The notes beneath the pieces were generated by a model, which was not told where the DNA came from, did no database searches, and saw nothing but the letters and a program-made list of their open reading frames with translations. Position numbers and translations under genes: made by a program. Shown here piece after piece: positions 5,631-12,097 of a stretch of 12,097 nucleotides of DNA. Numbering within the stretch: the stretch's first letter is position 1; every line of letters starts with the position of its first letter. Origin of the DNA: DASRRB01 sp036732755 (lineage in GTDB: Bacteria; Planctomycetota; B15-G4; SIAN01); assembly GCA_036732755.1 (NCBI GenBank), contig DAINBU010000136.1, positions 1-12,097 on the forward strand, written 5' to 3'.

Positions 5631-6410
5631 ATGCGACACCTGGCTTGGATCGTCTTGATCGGTGCGACCGCAGGGTGCGCGACGTCCGGCGCGAGCCGCG
5701 GCGACGTGCAGGCGGCCGGCGGCGCGCAGGCGGCGACGGCGTGGGACTTCAACGCGACGATCATCGAGGCGTGCAGCTGCCCGATGTTCTGCCAGTGCTA
5801 CTTCAATTCGCAGCCGGCCGACCATCCCGGCTGCTGTCCGCCGAACAGCGATCCGAAGACGCCGCCGCGCTACTGCCGGTTCAACAACGCCTTCCGCGTG
5901 AACAAGGGGACCTACGGCGCGACCAAGCTCGACGGCGCGAAGTTCTGGATCGCGGGCGACCTCGGCGGCGACTTCAGCAAGGGCGAGATGAACTGGGCCG
6001 ACCTCCACTTCGACCCGTCCGTCACGAAGGAGCAGCGCGAGGGAATCCAGGCCGCGCTCGGCCGCCTCTATCCGGTCAAGTGGGGCTCGTTCACGGTCGG
6101 CAAGGACATGCCGATGGAGTGGACGGCCGGCAAGGACCGCTCGGTCGCGAAGCTCGACGGCGGCAAGGCGGCCGAAGTCGTCCTGAAGCGCAACCAGGGC
6201 ATGAGCGACGACCCGATCGTCATCAAGAACCTCAAGTATTGGGGCGCGCCGCGCAACGACGGCTTCGTCCTGATGGCGAACGAGGTCGAGACCTACAAGG
6301 CCACCGACAAGCCCTTCGAGTTCAAGGGCACCAACGGCTTCATGATCACCGTCGACATCAACTCGAAGGACGGCGGGCCGGGCGGGGCGAAGGGGTACGA
6401 GGGGAAGTAA
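5631..6410 (+). CDS. DUF1326 domain lipoprotein
   Basis: The 259-residue protein starts with MRHLAWIVLIGATAGC, a short basic-then-hydrophobic signal ending in a lipobox-like ATAGC, so Cys16 is probably lipidated and the protein exported. A Gly/Ala-rich linker (17-36) leads into a DUF1326 domain from residue 38: WDFNATIIEACSCPMFCQCYF carries C48, C50, C54 and C56, followed by HPGCC (C68, C69) and C82. The rest is beta-rich (FWIAGDLGGDF, SFTVGKDMPMEW, GTNGFMITVDIN). The clustered cysteines suggest metal binding or disulfides, but the family has no established function; relatives are generally about 200 residues and many lack an export signal. The AGGAGG site at 5614-5619, about 11 bases from the ATG, supports the start. 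The usual partner family, DUF2182, is not in the window. The gene stands alone, divergent from DUF2721. Confidence 0.88.
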   Translation: MRHLAWIVLIGATAGCATSGASRGDVQAAGGAQAATAWDFNATIIEACSCPMFCQCYFNSQPADHPGCCPPNSDPKTPPRYCRFNNAFRVNKGTYGATKLDGAKFWIAGDLGGDFSKGEMNWADLHFDPSVTKEQREGIQAALGRLYPVKWGSFTVGKDMPMEWTAGKDRSVAKLDGGKAAEVVLKRNQGMSDDPIVIKNLKYWGAPRNDGFVLMANEVETYKATDKPFEFKGTNGFMITVDINSKDGGPGGAKGYEGK

Positions 6411-6424
6411 GTCGGGACGGAAGA

Positions 6425-6444
6425 GAGAGCGCGCGATCGCTCTC
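6425..6444. terminator. Inverted repeat downstream of the DUF1326 gene
   Basis: GAGAGCG-cgcgat-CGCTCTC is a 7-bp perfect stem with a 6-base loop, 15 bases past the DUF1326 stop. No T-tract follows. Together with the next hairpin it fills the 81-base gap between two converging genes, where termination in both directions is expected. Confidence 0.4.
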
Positions 6445-6463
6445 GAACGCGGATCGAATCACC

Positions 6464-6493
6464 GAGCGCCGGCGCGACCTAGCGCCGGCGCTC
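6464..6493. terminator. 12-bp perfect hairpin between converging genes
   Basis: GAGCGCCGGCGC-gaccta-GCGCCGGCGCTC is a perfect 12-bp GC-rich stem with a 6-base loop. Its right arm includes two bases of the minus-strand CRD gene stop codon (6492-6494). It can fold on either transcript and is the strongest candidate terminator in the window. The plus strand continues ATTCGTTTCGG, only mildly T-rich, so it may act as a 3'-end stabiliser or a factor-dependent terminator. Confidence 0.6.
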
Positions 6494-8186
6494 ATTCGTT
6501 TCGGAGCGAGCGGACGGTGTCGGGGTCGATGTGGATCTCGAAGACCTGGACGTCGGCGGTTTCCTTCACCGTGAGAACGGAAGATTCACGCGGGATCGGG
6601 ATCAGGGTGTCGTCGCGCTGATCGAAGAGCCTCAGGTCGAAACGGCCCGGATCGCCGAGCGTGAAGAGGAGGATCCCGGGATGGAATTCGGGCCGTATCG
6701 TCGGGGTCGGGGGCGTCGGCGGCGTCAATTCCTTGCCACGCTCCGTCTCGTCGAGCCCCGGCGGAGTCCAAACCGTCGGATTCTGATAGGCGTTCTTCCA
6801 AGCATCGTTGTCGTACTCGATCCAAGAGTCGCGCCGGAACCAGCGTGGCTGGATGTCGACCGGGGTCAGTGAACTCCGCAAGAGGCACGGGAGCTTCTCG
6901 GGAAGGACGACGACCTTCACCCGGAGCCCTGGTCGCAGCCGCAGCGTCGCGTCGCGCGAGAGGTCCTCGATCCGCTCGGTCCGGAACCCATCGACCCGGA
7001 CCTCGATCCGCTCGACGTCGACGAGCGGGCGCACTGTCGCCTCGCCATTGACGATCTCGGCCGACCAGAGGGTGCGACCTCCCTTCGCGTCAATTCCCAG
7101 CAGCTCGCCGATCGGACCGTTGAATTCGGCTTCGACCACCGACTCGTCGTTCTCCTCTTCCGGCACCTCGAGTCGGACGTGAAGCGACCGCTTGCGCCGC
7201 TGGAACGAAAGTTCTTGGAGCCTTTCGTCCGCCGCCGTGACCCCCTCCTTCACCTCGATCCCCTCCAATGCCGCGAGGATCTCGGGCTGCGCGTCGTCAC
7301 GTGCCTCGACGCGCACGACCAGGTCGTAGGTCGCGGGCCGCAGGTTTTCGAGGATGAACGAGCCATCCGGGTCGACCTCGACCCAATCGCCGAACGCGCG
7401 ACCCGAGCCCACGCGCGGATGGACCTCGGCGTAGAGCGCGTCCTGCCCCTCGAACTTCTCGAACGCGACGTGTCCGACGATGCGAGCCTTCGCGACCAGA
7501 CGGACCTCGCAGGGATTCGCGGCCGGGAGCTCGATTCTTTCGTCGAAGTACCCTTCCGCCTCGACCTGGAGCTGGCAACCGGTGACCGGAAACGGGGCAC
7601 GGATCCGGAACGAACCATCCGCCGCGCTCCGCGATCGAACCTGACTCAGCGCGGGGATCGGAACGGGACGCTCGTCCTCCTCCGAGGTCACGAGGTGGAA
7701 GTCCTGAACCACCGTGACGAGCGCTCCGGCAATCGCGTGTCCGGCGCGATCGACGACGCGCCCCGCCGCGATCGTTCGCGACGACGGAAACTGGAGTTCT
7801 CCGAGCTCGACGCGATCGGTCTCGGGCTCGCCGGTCTCCTCGTTCAGCGGCATGCCGACGTGCAGCCCCGTCTCGAAGCTGCCGAGCTCGTCCTGCAGCT
7901 CGAACCAGAACTCGAGGACGACCGAATGGCGCTCGCGCGGTACGAGCGCGCGGAAGGTTCCGTCCGCGCCGACGGGCCAGTCGATGGGCAGCGACCCCTC
8001 AGAGCCGAAGGAGCCGTGCGACCAGTCGATTCGGCCGAAGACGCGGTCATGCCGGACAGCGGGCGCGCACTCCTCCTTCGGTGCGAGGAATCTTCCGGTG
8101 ACGACGTAGTCGTCGGGAATCGCGAGCCCCGCCGCCGTGGCGACTCGGAGCGATCCGGCGAGGGGGAGCAGCAGCGACGCGAGCAC
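6492..8186 (-). CDS. Exported protein with carboxypeptidase-regulatory-like domains
   Basis: This is a 564-residue product. The N-terminus (MLASLLLPLAGSLRVATAAGLA) is hydrophobic and reads as a signal peptide, though without the usual basic n-region. Two CRD-type beta-sandwich modules are visible. One spans about 138-232 (IAAGRVVDRAGHAIAGALVTV ... DGSFRIRAPFP ... VEAEGYFDERIEL), the other about 235-295 (RIVGHVAFEKF ... VDPDGSFILENLRPATYDLVVRV). An N-terminal strand region (28-95, VTGRFLAP ... ADGTFRALVP) may be a third, degenerate module. A Thr/Pro-rich linker (489-496) precedes a last beta-rich block. No enzyme motif is seen, so a structural or ligand-binding role outside the membrane is likely. 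The GTG at 8186 is the only usable start after the in-frame stop at 8265-8267 and has GGAG 6 bases upstream. It shares the CRD theme with the sigma fusion at 9722-12097 but lacks the sigma part. Confidence 0.8.
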   Translation of the reverse strand: MLASLLLPLAGSLRVATAAGLAIPDDYVVTGRFLAPKEECAPAVRHDRVFGRIDWSHGSFGSEGSLPIDWPVGADGTFRALVPRERHSVVLEFWFELQDELGSFETGLHVGMPLNEETGEPETDRVELGELQFPSSRTIAAGRVVDRAGHAIAGALVTVVQDFHLVTSEEDERPVPIPALSQVRSRSAADGSFRIRAPFPVTGCQLQVEAEGYFDERIELPAANPCEVRLVAKARIVGHVAFEKFEGQDALYAEVHPRVGSGRAFGDWVEVDPDGSFILENLRPATYDLVVRVEARDDAQPEILAALEGIEVKEGVTAADERLQELSFQRRKRSLHVRLEVPEEENDESVVEAEFNGPIGELLGIDAKGGRTLWSAEIVNGEATVRPLVDVERIEVRVDGFRTERIEDLSRDATLRLRPGLRVKVVVLPEKLPCLLRSSLTPVDIQPRWFRRDSWIEYDNDAWKNAYQNPTVWTPPGLDETERGKELTPPTPPTPTIRPEFHPGILLFTLGDPGRFDLRLFDQRDDTLIPIPRESSVLTVKETADVQVFEIHIDPDTVRSLRNE

Positions 8187-8234
8187 GTCCGACTCCAGAC
8201 GTCGAGCCCAAGCGTCCGGCGCGATGGCCGGCGG

Positions 8235-8240
8235 ATCGTA
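8235..8240 (-). promoter_or_regulatory. Candidate -10 hexamer TACGAT for the CRD gene
   Basis: The minus strand reads GGCTACGATCCG about 49 bases before the GTG start. It is a TANNNT hexamer in the 92-base divergent gap, supported only by resemblance to the other gaps. Confidence 0.25.
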
Positions 8241-8261
8241 GCCGCGGGGCGGCGCCGCGGC
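8241..8261. repeat. Inverted repeat in the divergent gap
   Basis: GCCGCGG-ggcggcg-CCGCGGC gives a 7-bp perfect stem with a 7-base loop, between the two candidate -10 hexamers of the divergent genes. It could be an operator or simply chance in GC-only sequence. Confidence 0.25.
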
Positions 8262-8265
8262 CGGT

Positions 8266-8271
8266 TACTGT
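8266..8271 (+). promoter_or_regulatory. Candidate -10 hexamer TACTGT just ahead of the lipoprotein start
   Basis: TACTGT ends only 7 bases before ATG 8279, and no Shine-Dalgarno fits the space (CGGCGGG directly abuts the ATG). If this is the -10 element, the transcript would begin at or next to the start codon, that is, be leaderless. An alternative is an unrecognised promoter further upstream and a weak ribosome site. Confidence 0.3.
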
Positions 8272-8278
8272 CGGCGGG

Positions 8279-9691
8279 ATGACCTCGCCCCGACTGGAAC
8301 GCACTCGATCGCTCGTTCCGTTCACCGCATTCGCGCTGCTCGCGGCCTCCTGCACGCTCTTCCCCGACCGCACGCCGCTGCTGCCGGAGGATGACGTCGC
8401 GTGGCTTACGAAGCTCGCGGCCGACGTGGTCGACGCGGCGCGCGTGCGGGAGGGGGAGAGCGCGGGCGGGCACGGGCCGAACTTGACGAAGATCACGCTC
8501 TACCGGCCGGGCGGGCGCGACGACTATCCGGCCTTCTGGATCCGCGACTACTCCATGTCAGTCGACTGCGGGCTGATCCCGTGGAACGACCAATTGCCGC
8601 TTCTGAGGTTGGTCGCGGCGTCGCAGGCGATCGGGCCGCAGCCGAAGCTCCTGCCGAGCGGGAGCCGGGTCCCCGGCGGCGCCGTGCCCGACCACGTCAC
8701 GTTCGCCGGGAAGTCGATCTTCTTCCCAGGCTCGGTCGACGACGAGGCGCACCAGGGCGGCTCGACCTGGGGCGCGATCCCGCCGCTCGACGGCGGCCCC
8801 TTCTTCGTCCATCTCGTGCATGAGTACGTCGTGAGAAGCGGAGACGTCGCGATCCTGCACGAGAGCCCGAACGGGACGGAGCTCGTCGACCGGCTGCGCG
8901 CGGCGGTCGCGATGGTGCCGCTGCGGCCCGACGGCCGCGTCGTCCGCGTCGAGCCCGGCGAACGCGGGATCAACTTCGGCTTCGCCGACGCCGTGGTCCA
9001 CACCGGCGACCTGCTCTTCGCGTCGATCCTCGAGTTCCGCGCGAAGTTCGAGCTCGCCGAGCTGCTCGACCGGCTCGGCCACAAGGAGATGGCGGGGAGG
9101 CCCGAGCTCGGCGTGAAGTCCACCGCCGAGGCGGAGCTCCTGCGCGACGAGGCGATCGCGATGCGGCGCGCGCTCGCCGACACCTTCGGGCTGCCGAATG
9201 GATTGATGGCCGCCTCGACCGGCACGAGCGCTCAGCCCGACGTCTGGGGTACGGCGTTCGGCGTCTACGTGCACGCCTTCCCGCCCGCGGTCGAGCGGCG
9301 CGCGTGCGAGGGGCTGGCGAGCGCGTACGCCGCCGGCACGATCGCGTGGCGCGGCGCGATCCGCCACGTCCCGACCGACGCCGACGCGAGCGCCGACTCG
9401 GCGTGGGAGAGCTCGCTCGCCGAGAAGAACCGCTACCAGAACGGCGCCTACTGGAACACGCCGACCGGCTGGGTCGCCAACGCGATCGCGCAGGTCGACC
9501 GCCCGCTCGCCGCGCGCCTGCTGCGCGAGTACGTCGACGACCTGCGCGCCGGCGACTTCCGCAAAGGCCCCGACTTCGGCGCGCCCTGGGAGTGCATGCA
9601 CCCCGACGGCGACTGGCGCCAGAACCCGGTCTACCTCACGAGCGTGACGGCGCCGCTCGCGGCGATCCAGCGGCTCGAGCGGGAGCGGTAG
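8279..9691 (+). CDS. Probable lipoprotein resembling six-hairpin (alpha/alpha) glycosidases
   Basis: The 470-residue protein starts with a basic region (RLERTR), a hydrophobic stretch (SLVPFTAFALLAAS) and Cys25 in a loose lipobox, so it is probably a lipid-anchored exported protein. The body shows motifs reminiscent of (alpha/alpha)6-barrel glycoside hydrolases. These are PAFWIRDYSMSVD (84-96), PGGAVPDHV (132-140), GGSTWGAIPPLDGGPFFVHLV (160-180), DVWGTAFGVYVHAFP (321-335), RYQNGAYWNTPTGWVANAI (385-403) and GAPWECMHPDGDW (434-446). D90 and E438 would be the acids to test as catalytic residues. I cannot name a GH family, and the assignment rests on motif style rather than a recognised signature. 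The ATG gives a sensible signal peptide, but the ribosome site is poor. The gene is divergent from the CRD gene and ends 30 bases from the converging sigma-CRD gene. Confidence 0.85.
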   Translation: MTSPRLERTRSLVPFTAFALLAASCTLFPDRTPLLPEDDVAWLTKLAADVVDAARVREGESAGGHGPNLTKITLYRPGGRDDYPAFWIRDYSMSVDCGLIPWNDQLPLLRLVAASQAIGPQPKLLPSGSRVPGGAVPDHVTFAGKSIFFPGSVDDEAHQGGSTWGAIPPLDGGPFFVHLVHEYVVRSGDVAILHESPNGTELVDRLRAAVAMVPLRPDGRVVRVEPGERGINFGFADAVVHTGDLLFASILEFRAKFELAELLDRLGHKEMAGRPELGVKSTAEAELLRDEAIAMRRALADTFGLPNGLMAASTGTSAQPDVWGTAFGVYVHAFPPAVERRACEGLASAYAAGTIAWRGAIRHVPTDADASADSAWESSLAEKNRYQNGAYWNTPTGWVANAIAQVDRPLAARLLREYVDDLRAGDFRKGPDFGAPWECMHPDGDWRQNPVYLTSVTAPLAAIQRLERER

Positions 9692-9703
9692 GACGCGCGC
9701 GTC
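9692..9703. repeat. Palindrome GACGCGCGCGTC immediately after the stop
   Basis: This is a 12-base perfect palindrome directly after the TAG of the glycosidase-like gene, in the 30-base gap between converging genes. It resembles the GACGCGC/GCGCGTC stem at the end of the sulfatase-fold gene (4923-4940). It may help 3'-end formation, but a 4-bp stem with a 4-base loop is weak. Confidence 0.25.
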
Positions 9704-9721
9704 GGAACGAGCGAACGGTCC

Positions 9722-12097
9722 TCAATGACGGATCGGGTGCATCCCGAATTCGATCTCGCTGTTGCGCGCGACACGAAGCGTCGAGACGTTCGGCTCGTAG
9801 TCGACGACGTGGACTTCGATGATGTATTCACCGGGCTGGAGGTGGACCGGATCGTCTTCGGCGTGGAATCCTCGGCCGAGTTCGTCGATCACTGGAATCC
9901 CGGCGTCGTCGACGATGCGCAGCTCGAAGCTCCCGAGCGGACGGTCGTCCCGCGCGACGGCGCGGACCTTCAGCGCGACTCCTTCCATCAAGCCGATCTC
10001 GACCCGAGTCGCGGAGGCATCGAGCGTCGCGACCGAGGGCGCGAACGGATCGCACGCCACGACGACGACGAACTCTCCTGCGGGCATTCCTGAGAGCTCG
10101 AAGCGACCGTTCGAATCGCAGCGGGTCGCCGTGCCGATCGCCCGATACTCCCCGTCCGAGTTCAGGAAGGCCGAGACGCTCGCCCGAGACGCCGCGGCGC
10201 CGTTCGGCGTCGTCACGACTCCGGTGATCGAACGACGTGCGCGCTCCAGATGGAGCGTCCGCTCCTCCCACGCGCCCGGTCGCATCGTGACGAATCCTTG
10301 GACGGACGCGTATCCGACGACGTCGGTCTGGAACGAGATCTGGCCGCACGGGAGTCGGATCTCCGCGCATCCCCGTGCATCGACCGCCGCCGCGTCCCCC
10401 CTGCTCTGCGTCAGGTTGCCGTCGCGCGTCCAGATCGAGAGGTCGATGCGACCGTTCGGGATCGCGGCACCGGTCGCGGCGTCGGTGAGTCGAACGACGA
10501 AAACGCCGCCATGGATCGGCGGTGGCAGCGAAGCGAGATCGAGGAGGAGATCGGGGCCCTCGGCGGAAGGTCGACCGTCCTCGAGGACGCGGAGCGCCGC
10601 CCATGCCACGAGCTTCTTGCGAGCGACGACGGCGACGTGCGTCAGATCGGGTTCGACGAGGTCGATCGACCAGGCTCCAGCGCTCGCGTCGATTCTCCCG
10701 TTGCAGATGCAGTACGTCCGCGAGGACCGTGGTTCAGCGGGCGGCTGAAGTCCCAGTGCGAGGCGCGGGTCGTCGTTCATCGCGAAGACGCCGAGCGTCG
10801 TGTCTCCCGGTCTGTCGAGCTCGGCCGCTTCGAAGCACGCGTGCAGGGCATCGGAGAGGGACCGGCCGTCCTTCACGAGCAGCCTCCCGTGCACCGTGAC
10901 GAGCGGATCGAGCGTCAGGTCGACGCGCTGCACCCGCTGCTCCCCCGCCGGCACGACGATGCCGGAGCTCCTCGGCGTCGCGGTCCGCTGTCGCGGCGGT
11001 TCGGGCGTCGCAGCCACCAGCTCGAATGCCACGCCCGGCAGCGCCGGAGTGCGATAGTTGCCGACCTCGTCGGCGACATAGGTACCGAGATGCGCGCCGC
11101 CCCCGCGTCGGGGTTCGCGGCCAGGAGCGAAGCCGTGCACTTCGATCCTCGCCCTGGAACAAGCGGTTCCATCGGCGCGGACCACCCGGCCATGGAAGAC
11201 GCGCCCCGGCTCGAGGACGAGCTCGAGTCTCTCGCGCCGATCCGCGTTTCCCGCCGCGATCGGCGTTCGCCATGCCGTCCCGAGATCGGGATGGACGGCC
11301 GCGATCGACCATGCGAAGTCGCGCGCGAGGCCCACGACCCGGAAGCGCCCCGCCGCGTCCGTGACGACGCGATGCGTGGCCGTCGCCTCCTCACCGGCAT
11401 TCAAGCGCAGCATGGCGAGCTCGCGGAGCACCGCCGCGAGCGAATCGAATCTCGGGTCGCGCTCCTTTCCGATGAAGACCTCGGCGCCCTCGACCCAGGC
11501 ACCCGAGGAGTCGCGCACGAACCCTTCGAGGACGTTCGGCGCGGCCTCTTCGTTCGTCGACACGACCAGCGCCCCGTCCGACGCGGGCGGACTTGCGTCG
11601 GACAGCCTCTCGCCCTCGCGCGCGGCGTCCGCCGTCGTGACGAGCGGCGCGTTCGCGCGCTCCATCTCGACGCTGCGACCCGTCGCGCGCGTCGTCTCGA
11701 TCGAACTCGTCGGCTCGGTGGTGAGCGCCCGCCAACCCGCGGCCCCCACGCCGACCACCGCGACCAGCGCCGCGACGAGCTTCAGCTTCGTCATCGCCAC
11801 GACTCCGCCGACGCCGACCGCGGTCGTGGTCGCCGCGGCCGCGGTCGCGATCCCGCCGCCGCGCGGGCCGAGCAGCGGCGCGAGCGCCGCCATCCACTCC
11901 CGCCCCTCGACTCCGAATTCGTTCCGCAGTCGATCCCGCAATGCCGCGAGTCCTCGCTTCAACCGCGTCTTCACCGTCGCGACGGGAACCTTTGTCGCCC
12001 CCGCGATCGCGCTCGGTGTCAGGTCCTGGAAGTAACGCCAGAGCAGCGTCGAACGGGTCGGCTCGTCCAGCGCGAGGACCGCCTCGACGAGCTGGCG
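9722..12097 (-). CDS. Sigma-70 region 4 - transmembrane - CRD fusion (partial, 5' end beyond window)
   Basis: The frame is open from the right edge to the TGA at 9724-9722: 791 visible residues, with the N-terminus missing. Residues 1-57 are sigma-70 region 4 of ECF type (LDEPTRSTLLWRYFQDLTPS, then AGATKVPVATVKTRLKRGLA), the helix-turn-helix that reads the promoter -35 element. The GTG at 11974 lies inside the recognition helix, so it is not a credible start. An Ala/Thr/Gly-rich stretch (about 81-101) and MTKLK precede one strong transmembrane helix (about 106-124); positive-inside places sigma in the cytoplasm and the rest outside. A low-complexity linker (about 125-185) leads to roughly five CRD-like beta modules near visible residues 188-271, 299-365, 400 onward, 533-605 and 622-692, several closing with a D-x-x-G-x-F/Y-R turn. 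Known planctomycete ECF groups carry such tails; a role as a membrane-tethered, signal-responsive sigma factor is inferred. Missing here: sigma region 2. Confidence 0.85.
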   Translation of the reverse strand, partial: RQLVEAVLALDEPTRSTLLWRYFQDLTPSAIAGATKVPVATVKTRLKRGLAALRDRLRNEFGVEGREWMAALAPLLGPRGGGIATAAAATTTAVGVGGVVAMTKLKLVAALVAVVGVGAAGWRALTTEPTSSIETTRATGRSVEMERANAPLVTTADAAREGERLSDASPPASDGALVVSTNEEAAPNVLEGFVRDSSGAWVEGAEVFIGKERDPRFDSLAAVLRELAMLRLNAGEEATATHRVVTDAAGRFRVVGLARDFAWSIAAVHPDLGTAWRTPIAAGNADRRERLELVLEPGRVFHGRVVRADGTACSRARIEVHGFAPGREPRRGGGAHLGTYVADEVGNYRTPALPGVAFELVAATPEPPRQRTATPRSSGIVVPAGEQRVQRVDLTLDPLVTVHGRLLVKDGRSLSDALHACFEAAELDRPGDTTLGVFAMNDDPRLALGLQPPAEPRSSRTYCICNGRIDASAGAWSIDLVEPDLTHVAVVARKKLVAWAALRVLEDGRPSAEGPDLLLDLASLPPPIHGGVFVVRLTDAATGAAIPNGRIDLSIWTRDGNLTQSRGDAAAVDARGCAEIRLPCGQISFQTDVVGYASVQGFVTMRPGAWEERTLHLERARRSITGVVTTPNGAAASRASVSAFLNSDGEYRAIGTATRCDSNGRFELSGMPAGEFVVVVACDPFAPSVATLDASATRVEIGLMEGVALKVRAVARDDRPLGSFELRIVDDAGIPVIDELGRGFHAEDDPVHLQPGEYIIEVHVVDYEPNVSTLRVARNSEIEFGMHPIRH

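Noticed and set aside
4989..6008. Extended version of the DUF2721 frame overlapping the DUF1326 gene on the other strand
   Set aside because: The DUF2721 domain begins right after GTG 5429 with a perfect GGAGGAG site. The upstream part is antisense to a clear coding gene and has no domain character.
9722..11974. CRD gene starting at GTG 11974 as a stand-alone protein
   Set aside because: The GTG lies within the sigma region 4 recognition helix, and the frame continues upstream to the window edge with region 4 sequence, so the gene is longer.
1..12097. Search by eye for CRISPR arrays, IS elements, tRNA or rRNA genes, toxin-antitoxin or phage-defence genes
   Set aside because: No regularly spaced repeats, no transposase or integrase motifs, no tRNA-like or rRNA-like segments and no recognisable defence domains were seen.

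Overview
The window is very GC-rich bacterial DNA with eight well-supported protein genes and two probable small membrane-protein genes. I see no rRNA, tRNA, CRISPR array, transposase or phage gene. The best clue to the host is the right-hand gene: an ECF-type sigma factor C-terminus (region 4 helix-turn-helix) continuing in frame into a membrane segment and a long chain of carboxypeptidase-regulatory-like (CRD) beta-sandwich modules. ECF sigma factors with long membrane-anchored tails are known from Planctomycetota. A sulfatase-fold/TPR protein and another exported CRD protein fit the same lineage. Assignment to Planctomycetota is an inference; Myxococcota or Acidobacteriota are not excluded.

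Layout. Bases 1-236 hold no convincing gene. Two short plus-strand genes (237-560, 698-994) encode small unrecognised membrane proteins, with softer codon bias than the rest. A minus-strand pair follows: a DUF523 protein (3007-2393) overlapping by one base (TGATG) an SRPBCC-TIGR01777 epimerase fusion (2393-1047). Divergent from it is a membrane-anchored sulfatase-fold hydrolase with C-terminal TPRs (3098-4924), in which the usual formylglycine cysteine position is a threonine. A DUF2721 membrane protein (5429-4989, minus) is divergent from a DUF1326 lipoprotein (5631-6410, plus). Two inverted repeats separate the latter from a converging CRD-containing exported protein (8186-6492, minus). A probable lipoprotein resembling six-hairpin glycosidases (8279-9691, plus) is divergent from that CRD gene and converges on the partial sigma-CRD fusion (12097-9722, minus).

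How the genes may work together. The DUF523/epimerase pair is almost certainly one transcript. The right third (CRD protein, glycosidase-like lipoprotein, sigma-CRD fusion) suggests an envelope module in which a membrane-tethered sigma factor senses something outside the membrane, possibly carbohydrate-related, but that is conjecture. The remaining genes look like single-gene units in alternating orientation. Several intergenic gaps carry a TANNNT hexamer in a similar GC-rich setting, a candidate -10 element.

Many long open frames exist on the strand opposite real genes, such as one running antisense through the sulfatase-fold gene. They are the usual by-product of extreme third-position GC and are left out.
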